Origin: Symbiodinium natans
Taxonomy: Eukaryota; Sar; Dinophyceae; Suessiales; Symbiodiniaceae
NCBI GenBank assembly: GCA_905221605.1
Contig: CAJNDS010002618.1
Span: 248,001 to 312,000 of the forward strand
DNA length: 64,000 nt
Reading direction: 5' to 3'
Shown one piece after another: positions 9,501 through 17,300 of the stretch; the first letter of the stretch is position 1, and every line of letters starts with the position of its first letter. The position numbers were made by a program, and so were the translations under genes. The notes beneath the pieces were generated by a model. It worked only from the letters and a program-made list of their open reading frames with translations. It searched no databases and was not told where the DNA came from.

Positions 9501-11947
9501 TTGGTGGAAAGAAGATTTGGGTCCATGTCCCGGACAATGCGGTTTGCGAAGTTTCTGGCAAGGTTTTGCCTCGTAAGCATCTTGAAGAAGGTATGAGACT
9601 CGAGCTCTCAGAACTTGATGCTTTTGGTGTAGCTACGATTATAGGAGAAGCTGAGGCCCGTAAACGAGCTACGCGGAGAATCCATACGACTAGGTGGGTT
9701 CTGACTTCGAAACCGTCGGCCACGAACCCTGAACGAGTTCGTGCTCGTCTTGTTGTGAGAGACTACGCATTTGGATCCAATCCTCTAGCTGATGGGATAT
9801 ATTCCCCCACCACGTCTTTGGAAGCCTTGAGAGGTGTCCTTGCTATTCATGCTGTCAGAGGTGGCACCTTGTTGTCAGCAGATGTGAGCGTTGCCTTCAT
9901 GCAAGCGCCTGTGCAGGGAGTAGAGTGTATCCGGTTTCCGAATGGGATGTATGATGAGGAGAACAAGCCGCTGTTTGCGCAGCTACACAAAGCCATGAAT
10001 GGCTTGAGAGTAGGACCACTGAGCTGGTACCTAGAGTTTACAAGCGCGCTGCGTAAGCAGTTTGGGTTTGGTGAGACTGCCGACCCTACTGTGCATCACC
10101 GGCTTGAGAAGGATGGTGCGCTGACCTTGGTGTTAGTGTATGTTGACGATCTCATCATCTTTTCCCAGAATCCGCCAGTTGCCAAGGATCTGTACGCTAA
10201 GCTAGCGAAGATCTATAAAATGAAGCAGACAGGGCTTCTAGAACCTGGCAAAACTGGGCAGCTCGAGTTCTTGGGTCGAGTGATCGCCCGAACAACTGAG
10301 CACGGACCTGTGTTCTTTGGCCTGAAGCCGGGGTACTTGAAGTCGCTTGGAGAAGAGTTTGGCATTAGCGGAAAAGGTGTGAAACCAGTGCTGGGAAACC
10401 TCGAGAGGGAGTACCGGAAGAAGGAGGCTGGAACACCTATCAGCACTGAGGCGTATGAACGCTATAGACGTGTGCTTGGTAAGTTGATGTGGGCAAGCCT
10501 GACGTTGCCGCATTTGTCCTACCCGGTAGGATTTCTGGGCCGGTATCAGAGTGACCCAGATAGCCAGGCAGAAGCTTGCTTGAGACGCGTGGTTCGCTGG
10601 GTGATGGCTTTGCCTGAGTACCTTCAGCGATTTTCGGCAGAAACGTTTGAGTATCCTTGCTGCGCTTCGGAAACCATGCTCTCTGGCTTTGTGGATGCGT
10701 CATGGAACATTTGCTCTGTGTCTGGTGCTATCGTGAAGTGGCATGGCATCATGATCAAAACTTTCTCGCGGAAACAGTCGGTGACCGCGTTGAGTTCGGC
10801 GGAGGCCGAATTGGCAGCCCTTACTGAGGCAGCCAAAGAGTCGGTGTACTTGTCTTTGCTCATGGAAACGCTCCTGTATGGAATACCCAAAGGAGAGACC
10901 GGTGAGTTTCCGATTCACCTGGCTTCGGATTCGGAAGCCGCTTTGTCGATTAGCAAAATGACGGGGTTGTTACGCCGTGTTCGGCACCTGGAGCTTCGTC
11001 ATCGCTATCTTCAAGAGCTAGTCCACCTGGAAAGGCTGATTCTAAGCTTCATCAGTGGAGAACGGAATCCAGCCGATGGACTGACGAAATCTCCTGAGGA
11101 GTTGTTGCTTGAGCATTTGCTGGTTGCGTGTGGACTGGAAAGAGTGTGTGAAGAAGACCTTCAGGGTCTTGTAGTTCCTGAACACCTTCGTGAACGAATG
11201 GAAGAACTTGAAGAAGTATGTGAAAAGCTTGAGAAAATCCCGACAAACCTGGCGAAGTACGAGCCAGTGGCAAGAGACCTTGCGTTGGGATCTGTTCCTC
11301 TGCTTGTGATCGAGGTGTTTTGTTCAACGGACAGTGCGTTGTGCCGAGCGTGTGCTCGTGACCGAGTAGCATATATAGGCATAACTGAGAAAGAAGACTT
11401 CTTAAACAAGAGTACTCAAATGTTTCTAGGAGAGGTCTTGCTGTGTCTGTTGAGTAGGAAACCGCCCCAGATCTATGTCCACATAGCTTCCCCGTGTACC
11501 GCTGGATGTAGCTACCGCTTTAAGAACTGGCATCGACCGAAGTTTCGACATCGGTGGCGAGAGCAGGTCAAGAAGCATGTTGCATCTTGGAAAGCTTTAG
11601 GACGACTTCTGGAGGACCGCTGCAAAGAGATCCTGGTTACCCAGGAATGGCCAAAGAACTGTGGTCTTTGGAAGGAGGAAAGTTATCTGAAGGAAAAGAA
11701 GCGCCTTGGTCTGAACTTTGGAAGAGTTGTGGACCGCTGTGCCTTCGACGGGGTCTTTAAGCGGTGGTTCTTTGCTACAAACCGAGAGGAGTGGAGTGAA
11801 ATCTTCTCTGGAAAGCCCTGTGACAAAAGTCATCAGCATGTTTCACTTGCTAGTGTCGAAGAAACAGGTATCTATCCGACTAAACTGGGTAGAGCTCTTT
11901 TGCGTGCTGCGAAAGTCACGTTAGGTCTTGTAGGAACACCTTCTTAG
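3515..11947 (+). CDS. gag-pol: Copia gag-pol polyprotein with C-terminal extension
   Basis: One stop-free frame of about 2810 codons ends at TAG 11945-11947. Numbering from 3515 (a TTG, not a real start; first in-frame ATG at 3629), the parts are as follows. Gag is residues about 40-480, with a CCHC knuckle (CWNCGKSGHMSWQC, nt 4565-4606) and a Lys/Gly-rich basic tail. The aspartic protease DSG is at residue 487 (nt 4973). A long insert of about 650-1540 follows. The integrase has its HHCC zinc site at nt 8237-8284 and catalytic D/D/E at nt 8360, 8528 and 8648, with 39 residues between the last two. The RT has its first Asp at nt 9881 and YVDD at nt 10139-10150. RNase H acidic residues are at nt 10694, 10802 and 10928. 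The last 270 residues are an extra domain. All catalytic residues are present, so the element could be active apart from the start-region frame break. Confidence 0.93.
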   Translation: MAPVVPRTGNQPPTQPPGASASAGGPATVVGLDPQLQQMMVQMMQSQQMMMQNQQQTLQVLVAKMEADERRRREQEALSAAVSNPFGGASSAAAAGSPTAKASAPPPAPSQNLHVGSNRAEKYLPALPLIDNVSMGKGRVRELEEYHRWCEVLASWLALIDDNYVNELRQAMTHDREIKQSDMAVPVASRSARLFYYLQQSLQKFERGMELVRSTSMRQGQAACGYEVMRQMHQTFSIVSRMEAIAVRDEALRLTSKASSYKRPLDCVRFLEDELGKVDQKLHRFPELRLGASDRSTLLLQSVSPECRHYVVLHGKSGSWEELVESIRFYEEQTRLCDAGSLNAVGERGLCWNCGKSGHMSWQCPDKSSGKGKKRDEPKGGKPSGSKNREKSPKGKGKGKGKTDKGKGGKPKGKPKNKGKPKGRAVEDEQSDQVMAMRSHHLSGLGPGTRTNEPNEAEPPRLTMTNGEIERLNQSSSRNSSFAWLIDSGATCHVLSESALGFYEVVKEHSGPLPVLMSASDTPMECVKLVDIRVKFGKLGPVVLQQVLVCKIGFNVVSSWQASLSGWSTWLTSEPGASCLVKQTERGSSMWVPLVREARSWWALAKEIGPTKAKPKGRRSKGDSPKPGWSPNDDAMEVDKVQKKAPPNVGRALEVTPFKFLLRAFSVKQHVGEHELHEHVFQERLSGCEHAAVAKVGVDLETPPSACCAEALCSAAAVLLKSASNTSLENQTSRDTRCGDKGFECVGVGPVPLQPQSVCIRSRSVLRVGRRSDLHPSACVPECLLGQSEERKCAFRSLRWPGVFLKALLVLCALGVFCSKPGAFVRDLGKDGASGSLASALSCELPKWECGPGGSLFDEHDCSSCAPFRGGRSAVSFEAASPKHRPFYLDPWLGRTAVGDSSLPWGVGDTGVGGQYKRHCGEATYAHCRAASHCCSDGGPVGFDGHPRRRARPSCRVCKVWLCFDHHGGGSRRCDCYHPPTAPSMRAKGVLAQQSGWHPAHLEEIPSVPGGDSRVAVPSCSIPVVRGRASKHSAKRAQGRACAGCRLESAFGGRARPEQPPGDFGCSTANYNTGCCTIRVGWHGTASSQKCPSSTSFGVGFAQPSACKSRGNDSIACRHEESCNSRGGSIIVDGPRFSTRASGFLAVQPSFPAYAVRLFLCSIFGTRHAYGSRHASNSASSTSSILGTRHAYGSKPAYTSASSTSSIDTAPRYIEGACGRGSNGGRDADDARGGIRCPWDPYGREFRGPKGANGRWDWKSGERFSFDPAGRDEYGGSKSTDGQFGCGKLGLRDGLICLGMGPEGLKAGHELLRSSLQCTKLVGVGLKALLFAVGDWLCALGGRVGAFECLVGDCECSLPAANGSAHCPSVPRSSWKGSSALALGLVLGLVFRGWLRRCVKFLSVRRRSRLKFVRVTLVGRVPRRSWSVVRRLLFLRGVLACELKAEPTGEEAKGPMMKRWRAFKKWALCGLRSLRGSEQKKAVARSEALRMLAGLPTPVVVNSESEEELIPDPLEAELAKPSGSEPPRPSDVRKKPRVENVPSGEPGALSSPEVVSDALDPEVPVYLTSERLKAHRNKGHQPYLSCCDTCQSARGRVPARRKHMKHHHGPGELQVDFGFFGKNVRFLLMVHVVSGYIHTVVLGPEDEVPAVSVCKAFTEMGLSGLDIVVHGDQENLLESVFRNAAKHRTFGGRSMHWVPFAINRPQAKGIVERHVCLVKEAFWSVWLGLEERVGEKLPLGSHLFVEAMRYSVRMHNLFHVSKEHSTPLERLRGSTVQPVKSCEFGVVGFGKPQKDYPEHRGKRLVRALYVGPHGANGSGIRVFVPIGIGKPPRLEIFSSFRAKDPVEFDKAALRDLRGNKEDPERPIKFDVPIDGPSPPLDSPNIPEGSLEFPVERTEPPALEGPEAMEEEGELDGYSPDFSDVPEETGMEVEPPGGVGLEDLDAPMDPGEDDAMEEGLTWLYEHGLRQLFDGPDLRVTTKIRKGDNVKEWFRMKFGGKKIWVHVPDNAVCEVSGKVLPRKHLEEGMRLELSELDAFGVATIIGEAEARKRATRRIHTTRWVLTSKPSATNPERVRARLVVRDYAFGSNPLADGIYSPTTSLEALRGVLAIHAVRGGTLLSADVSVAFMQAPVQGVECIRFPNGMYDEENKPLFAQLHKAMNGLRVGPLSWYLEFTSALRKQFGFGETADPTVHHRLEKDGALTLVLVYVDDLIIFSQNPPVAKDLYAKLAKIYKMKQTGLLEPGKTGQLEFLGRVIARTTEHGPVFFGLKPGYLKSLGEEFGISGKGVKPVLGNLEREYRKKEAGTPISTEAYERYRRVLGKLMWASLTLPHLSYPVGFLGRYQSDPDSQAEACLRRVVRWVMALPEYLQRFSAETFEYPCCASETMLSGFVDASWNICSVSGAIVKWHGIMIKTFSRKQSVTALSSAEAELAALTEAAKESVYLSLLMETLLYGIPKGETGEFPIHLASDSEAALSISKMTGLLRRVRHLELRHRYLQELVHLERLILSFISGERNPADGLTKSPEELLLEHLLVACGLERVCEEDLQGLVVPEHLRERMEELEEVCEKLEKIPTNLAKYEPVARDLALGSVPLLVIEVFCSTDSALCRACARDRVAYIGITEKEDFLNKSTQMFLGEVLLCLLSRKPPQIYVHIASPCTAGCSYRFKNWHRPKFRHRWREQVKKHVASWKALGRLLEDRCKEILVTQEWPKNCGLWKEESYLKEKKRLGLNFGRVVDRCAFDGVFKRWFFATNREEWSEIFSGKPCDKSHQHVSLASVEETGIYPTKLGRALLRAAKVTLGLVGTPS
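6006..7400 (+). CDS. Overlapping +1-frame ORF inside the protease-integrase insert
   Basis: A 464-codon ORF runs from ATG 6006 (context AAAGGATGG) to TGA at 7398-7400, entirely inside the gag-pol frame but shifted +1. Its product looks more like a protein than the polyprotein frame does here. It has an acidic, leucine-rich helical first half of about 235 residues (for example LKKFLLYLEAIRELRCHPAQ). A low-complexity Pro/Met half follows, with an APGTPM motif three times and a 66-bp in-frame duplication at about 7007-7138. The polyprotein reading of the same bases is rich in Cys, Arg, Gly and His and has no recognisable domain. I do not recognise the family. It could be a captured gene or accessory protein, expressed by frameshift, splicing or a subgenomic trans-spliced RNA. 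An AG|G acceptor-like site lies at 5989-5991, just upstream. Confidence 0.55.
   Translation: MELPEASPPLCLVNSQSGSVAQVEAFSTSMIARLAHRFEEEGQLSLSRQLLQNIDLFTSTPGSVERLLGIPACLGELETQELVVNTSGIAVKQPMLIAELRAIAAPTVDQSVLTDTLVEEHDRRAEYARYGYVLTTMGVVVADVTATIRQPHLPCEQRGYWRNNQVGIQLTLKKFLLYLEAIRELRCHPAQYQLFEAGLASILPNELKVERVPAADLRALLADVLVQSNRRVTLAAQPPTIIPDVAPSASGGTAPPLHKSAPAPPPSGWALLNQARAKAEAMIRLHADMKRAATAEVAPSSSTGPAFPPGPPAFLPFSPPSPLTPSVFSYAPSSAPGTPMEAGMPLTPPPLPPPSWAPGTPMEASLPIPPPPLPPPSTPHPDTLRELAGEVPMEVEMPMTPVEAFGAPGTPMDVSSEVPREPMVGGIGSPGSASPLTPPAETSMVVPNPPMDNSDVGNSGSEMD
11110..11944 (+). other. Methyltransferase-like C-terminal domain of the polyprotein
   Basis: About 270 residues follow RNase H, where copia elements usually stop. 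The order resembles a Rossmann SAM-dependent methyltransferase of the C5-cytosine type, degenerate. There is a hydrophobic strand leading to EVFCSTDSA (motif I position), a strand ending in HIASPC (nt 11480-11497, the place of the catalytic PC motif), ILVTQEWPKNCGLW (place of the ENV motif), then RCAFDGVFKRWFFATN and CDKSHQH. The canonical PCQ and ENV are not intact, so function and even family are inference. Dinoflagellate retrotransposons carrying cytosine methyltransferases are known. Confidence 0.4.
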
Positions 11948-12053
11948 GTCGGCAGTAGGAGTGCTCGCTTTCGGACTTTGCCTGGGATGAGATGTTTAAG
12001 CACTGGAAACACCGAGCTGTGAAGAAGTGCGTGGCTCTGAGGCATCACAGTCC

Positions 12054-12062
12054 AAGCGGGGG
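12054..12062 (+). other. Polypurine tract
   Basis: AAGCGGGGG abuts the right LTR directly and is the expected plus-strand primer site. A single C interrupts the purines. Confidence 0.75.
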
Positions 12063-12455
12063 TGTGAAAGTTCCTGTCTAAGGACATGTTAACTTTGTTG
12101 TCCTGCATGCTGGCTCAGAGTTGTGTGTGTGTAGTTGTAGGAACTCCGTAGTTGTGCCTTGGAGGCTCGACGGGAGTGCTGCTTTAAGTGGGAAAGCCTT
12201 TTGAATTGCTTGAGTTGTAGGGATGTGTGTCTGGAAAGAAGTGACTGTGCACGTTTTTGCTTGCTTTAGGTGTAGTTGGGTAGGTCCCGAGAACTCCCAC
12301 TGACGTTTGAGTTGTTTTGTGGCTGTGGAGAACACGTGGCAGAGCAGAGTTTTCACCTGTGTGTAAAGAGTTTCACTGACGAAGCCTCCGGCTTATGACT
12401 TTGGCTCAAGTCGTGAGAAAAAGAGGGTTCAGCGCGCTGCTGCTGTGTTTTCACA
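12063..12455 (+). repeat. Right (3') LTR
   Basis: 393 bp, TGTGAAAG to TTTTCACA, collinear with the left LTR apart from the few indels listed there. It should provide the polyadenylation signal. The spliced-leader-like TTTGGCTCAAG is at 12400-12410. The flanking TCTGC (12456-12460) does not duplicate the 5' flank AACCA. Confidence 0.95.
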
Positions 12456-12559
12456 TCTGCAGCACTGCTGCGAGACTTTGCTTGTGCAAGGACATTCTTC
12501 AGGGTCGTTGTAGGGTTTGGTTCTGAGGTGCACTTCCTGAAGCTCTTCGTCTTTTCCCC

Positions 12560-12560
<1 letters not shown>

Positions 12561-12590
<30 letters not shown>
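12561..12590. repeat. (GACA)n microsatellite
   Basis: Seven and a half uninterrupted GACA units. A (CA)n run of about 18 bp follows at 12736-12753. Confidence 0.95.
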
Positions 12591-12988
12591 GTTCCTGCAA
12601 GTTGTCTCTAGAGATCTTCATGGTACTTGGTAACCGCGTTTACGGGCGAGGATTGCATCCAAAACACCAAAATTTGGCGCTCTATCGCCAGTTTTTGCGC
12701 CCATGACAAGAAAAAACACCAAAGACAGGCCACATACACACACACACACACACTTGGTGACAGCACGACACAGACCGGCCAAACACCAGGTTTGGCTCTC
12801 TACCGCCAGTCTTTTGCCCATACTGCGCCAATAAGAGACAGGCACTCACGCTTCCGTCAGATTCCCACGCAGATGTACAAACCATGCGGCGCTCCTGCTT
12901 GGTTAGATTGTGGGAAAGAGTTCTTGTGAAAAGTACTGAGCTCTTGGTGAGAGGCACTGAAGCTTCCACTGTCCAAGTCTGAAACGCG

Positions 12989-13322
12989 TAGTTTCCGACT
13001 ATCTCGTCGCCAAAGACCTCTAGAATATCGCTCTGGGCGCGCGGCCCCGCAAAACGTTCCGGAAAGTAGGTCTCCAAAAACCGTGGTTCTGCAAATCCGT
13101 TTTTTGGACTGATAATTGTCCCACAGCGGTTTTGCAGGACCAAAGGAACGTCCACAATGGGACTGGCTGCCTGGGACTCTGAGGTAACGTCTCCAACAAG
13201 AATTAGTCCAAAAAAACGGATTTGCAGGACCACGGGTTTTTGAGGCCTGCTAATTCGGAACGTTTTGCGGGGCCGCGCGCCGATATTCTAGAGGTCTTTG
13301 GCGACGAGATAGTAGGAAACTA
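12989..13322. repeat. Large imperfect inverted repeat (foldback/MITE-like)
   Basis: The left arm 12989-13110 (about 122 bp) is the reverse complement of the right arm 13205-13322 (about 118 bp), with few mismatches. The outer end is TAGTTTCC then ACTATCTCGTCGCC. The inner end is CCGTTTTTTGGACT. The 94-bp loop contains AAGGAACGTCCACAAT and AGGTAACGTCTCCAACAAGA. Both reappear in the same order just outside the right arm (13323-13360), so loop and flank form a direct repeat. No clear target duplication was seen. Confidence 0.85.
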
Positions 13323-13374
13323 AGGAACGTCCACAATCCAAGGTAACGTCTCCAACAAGATTGAGCAGGCCCAT

Positions 13375-14010
13375 ATTTGAAGGTGTTTTTTGTTTTTTGG
13401 GGTTAGAGCAGCCATCCTGAACCCAAAAAGTTACTACACCCACATGTCAAACTTGATTTTGGTGTTTTTTCTTTCTGCTTGTGTTTGTATGGGTTTTGCC
13501 TGTATTTTTGAAGGTGTTTTCGTTTTTTTGGGTCACGGCAACCATTCTAAACCCTAAAGTCACTACATCCCACATGTCAAACTTGATTTTGGTGTTTGCT
13601 TTCTACTTGTGTTTGCATGGGTTTTGCTCATATTTGAGGAATTTTCGTTTTTTGGGGTCAGGGCAGCCATTCTAAACCCTAAACGTCACTACACCCAACA
13701 TGTCAAACTTGATTTTTGGTGGTGTGTTTTGTTTTTCCTTTCTGTTTGTGCTTGTATGGGTTTTGCCTATATTTTTGCAGGTGTTTTTGTTTTTTGGGGT
13801 CAGGGCAGCCACCTAAACCCTAAACGTCACTACGTCCGACATGTCAAACTTGATTTTGGTGTTTTTTTTTTTCCTTCCTTTTTGTTTGTGCTTGTATGGG
13901 TTTTGCCTATATTTTTGCAGGTGTTTTCTTTTTTGGGGTCAGGGCAGCCATCCTAAATTTTAAATGTCACTACATCCGACGTGTCAAACTTGATTTTGGT
14001 GGGCTTAGTT
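13375..14010. repeat. Five-copy tandem repeat of about 126-142 bp
   Basis: Each unit reads approximately: (G)AAGGTGTTTT, T-rich stretch, GGGGTCAGGGCAGCCA, CTAAACCCTAAACGTCAC, ACATGTCAAACTTGATTTT, T/C-rich stretch, GTATGGGTTTTGCC. Units start near 13379, 13509, 13635, 13777 and 13917. CTAAACCCTAAA inside the unit is telomere-like. Small open frames through it are repeat artefacts. Confidence 0.85.
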
Positions 14011-14377
14011 TTCTTGGGTTGAGGCTTTACAGCTCAAATTTCAGAGCGACAAGCAAAACCAATACAGAATGGCGCAGCAATGCTTGTGCTTTGCGCGTCT
14101 CTGCGCGTGACGTGTACAGAAACAGGTACATGAAACCTGCTACTCTGCTACCTGTTGTTCGTTTTGCTCAGACGCCTCTTTTGTTATGCTCATATCCCTG
14201 GTGCTCGTTTTGCTCACGCCATCTGTAACACTGTGCTAAGTGTGCCAGAAAGTGATGTAAAGCCAACTGGATACGTGAAAGCAAGACAGCTATCGAGCTT
14301 GCAACATACCATTTTCAAGACGATGGCCAAGCCCGTGCACGTTTAAATGCAACAGCTGGCATCTGTCAGAAGCATGG
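14011..14377. other. Unique spacer between two repeat arrays
   Basis: No gene recognised. It contains a short near-duplication, CGTTTTGCTCA, at about 14160 and 14206. Confidence 0.4.
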
Positions 14378-17300
14378 AACACTGGAAAGAAGCCAGAATC
14401 GTGAAACTTAGACAGTTTTCTTTAGATTCAGCAGCAGATTCATACACAGTTCAATGTTTTCTTTGTTTTTTGTCGGGATGATCTCTCGGTTAAGTTGCAA
14501 GCTTTTAGAAAGAGAGAGTTCCAAGACTGCCCTGAACTAAAACACAAACAGATCGTTCAGCAAGTCTTTTGGTAAGTGCTGTCAGCCCAGTAAGCTGTCG
14601 ATTAACCAGAAAGACAGTGAAAAAAATCGAAATCGGAACCTAAAGATATCCAGAGAATGTGCATGTTGTGGGTGTTTTCTGAGCGTGCATCTGCAAGAGT
14701 GTTGTGGATGTGTGTGTGTGTGTGTGTGTTGTGGTTGCAAAGTGGGTTGGGCAAGGAAGTGTCAGTGTGTGGGTAAAGGATGGTAAGGCATGGAGTCTCA
14801 GAAGTGACACCAAATCAAAAAACAGTGACCTTGCAGTGGTGTTTGTGTGTATTTACCTTGGTTTTTCATTGTGAATGGTGTGGTGTGTTGTGGTTTCTGC
14901 GTTTGTGGGTTAGAGAGTTGTGTCTGTCATGGAGTGTGGGTGTGTGTTCATTATGTGGGTGCAAAGTGGCTTAGTGGGTGGTGTGTGTTTGCGTGTGTGT
15001 GGGCTGGGTTCTGGCTGTTCAAGTGTGGAGTGTGCGGGTGGTAAAAGGTGTGTGGATTTTAATACACAAAAAGAGGGCAAGAACTCAATTCCAAAAGGTA
15101 GGGAAGCCAAAGTCACCTCCGCAGTGCGAGAAAGATCGCACGCGAACAATGCAAGACTGCTTTGTGCGTGCCAGCAAAAGACAAGTTTTAGCAAGCCAAG
15201 AACACGCGTATCAACGGCGTTTTTTGTTTTCTTAAGTGTTGATGCAAACAGTATCGAATCGAAAAAATCTTGTTGTCTGTAAGTTGATTTCAATTATTAT
15301 GAAACTCAAATGGGTTCCAAAAGCAGCTCAATTCTGGGCACCGAAAACAGGCCCTAGATTTTGGATGTGTGAACATACAAGGCCACGCAGGTTGGAGCCT
15401 CAAATTGGAACCCAAGTTTAGGAGCCATTTTTGGGCCCAGTTGCGGCTTTTTTCACACACGGGAAGCCAGATCTGGCTTTCACAGCTCCTCGTTGTGAGA
15501 ACAAATCAGCCTCTCAGTCGGTTCCAGTTTAAGTCTTGTGTCAGTCTTCCCCCAAAATTAGAACAGCAGGCAGCAAGGCGGCAAAGTGTGAACTTGTTTG
15601 GAACCGGAACTTTCTCTAACTGTGGAGGTCACTGGAGCTTCCCTACCTTTTCGATCAATTTTGCTGCCCCTCATCTTGGGTTTCAGATTCTCCAGGTTTG
15701 GTGCAAGGCCTGAAGGCAGAAGAGGAGAAAAGAAGGGTGCAGAGTCAACAAGAACACTTGAAAATGCAACATGTTTTTTTAAATGGCTCGGTGGAAACTG
15801 CAGCTTGGAAAAGTTCAATGCTTTGAAACAAGTGTTTTTTAAAGCCTCTGACAGTGCCGTTTGGACAGAAATCAACTGCAGGACGAGACGAGTTCAACCG
15901 TGGTGTTGATTCGTTAAGGTTGCGCGCGACGCCCAAGCCAAGCCACTTGAAAATTGCAAAGTGTATTGCCAGAATGTGAATAAGTGCGAGCGAAGCGAGC
16001 GAAACACCAGAGTAAATTCAACAAATTTAACTGATCAAGTGTTGATTTTGAGGTTTTTTTCAACATTTTCGGAGACTTCAGAAATTTTGAAAATTCGTTG
16101 AATGGTGCTGAATCCAGGGAAGAATTGCAGCACGCAAACCAAAACGAAAGACAAAGAATTAAAGGCACCCAGCCTGGCCATTTTTGGAAAATCAAAGACA
16201 AGAGAACCCAATCGAAGCTTTGTCAAAAAAAAGTCGAATGGAATGGAAATCGAGACTGGGCGACTCTCAAGTCGTTCTGGCCATGATGAGAGGTCAGTGT
16301 GATTGTTTTTTTTTCGATGTCAGCAAGAACTGCAAAAACATTGGTCTTTCTTTTTAAACCTTTGGAGAAATTGAGAAAACACTGGAAAGAAGCCAGAATC
16401 GTGAAACTTAGACAGTTTTCTTTAGATTCAGCAGCAGATTCATACACAGTTCAATGTTTTCTTTGTTTTTTGTCGGGATGATCTCTCGGTTGAGTCGCAA
16501 GCTTTTAGAAAGAGAGAGTTCCAAGACCGCCCTGAACTAAAACACAAACAGATCGTTCAGCAAGTCTTTTGGTGAGTGCTGTCAGCCCAGTAAGCTGTCG
16601 ATTAACCAGAAAGACAGTGAAAAAAAATCGAAATCGGAACCTAAAGATATCCAGAGAATGTGCATGTTGTGGGTGTTTTCTGAGCGTGCATCTGCAAGAG
16701 TGTTGTGGATGTGTGTGTGTGTGTGTGTGTTGTGGTTGCAAAGTGGGTTGGGCAAGGAAGTGTCAGTGTGTGGGTAAAGGATGGTAAGGCATGGAGTCTC
16801 AGAAGTGACACCAAATCAAAAAACAGTGACCTTGCAGTGGTGTTTGTGTGTGTTTACCTTGGTTTTTCATTGTGAATGGTGTGGTGTGTTGTGGTTTCTG
16901 CGTTTGTGGGTTAGAGAGTTGTGTGTGTCATGGAGTGTGGGTGTGTGTTCATTATGTGGGTGCAAAGTGGCTTAGTGGGTGGTGTGTGTTTGCGTGTGTG
17001 TGGGCTGGGTTCTGGCTGTTCAAGTGTGGAGTGTGCGGGTGGTGAAAGGTGTGTGGATTTTCAGACACAAAAAGAGGGCAAGAACTCAATTCCAAAAGGT
17101 AGGGAAGCCGAAGTAACCTCCACAGTGCGAGAAAGATCGCACGCGAACAATGCAAGACTGCTTTGTGCGTGCCAGCAAAAGACAAGTTTTAGCAAGCCAA
17201 GAACACGCGTATCAACGGCGTTTTTTGTTTTCTTGAGTGTTGATGCAAACAGTATCGAATCGAAAAAATCTTGTTGTCTGTGAGTTGATTTCAATTATTA

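Larger units (their letters stand above)
3021..12455 (+). mobile_element. Ty1/copia LTR retrotransposon, 9.4 kb, structurally complete
   Basis: Two near-identical 393-bp LTRs (3021-3413 and 12063-12455) begin TGTGAAAG and end TTTTCACA. They flank a primer-binding site, one very long gag-pol frame and a polypurine tract. The domain order gag-protease-integrase-RT-RNase H defines Ty1/copia (Pseudoviridae-like). The LTRs differ by only a few small indels and about one substitution, so insertion looks recent. Three oddities stand out: no target-site duplication, a frame break near the start codon, and a protease-integrase interval of nearly 3 kb. Related copia families are known to be abundant in Symbiodiniaceae genomes. 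Confidence 0.95.
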
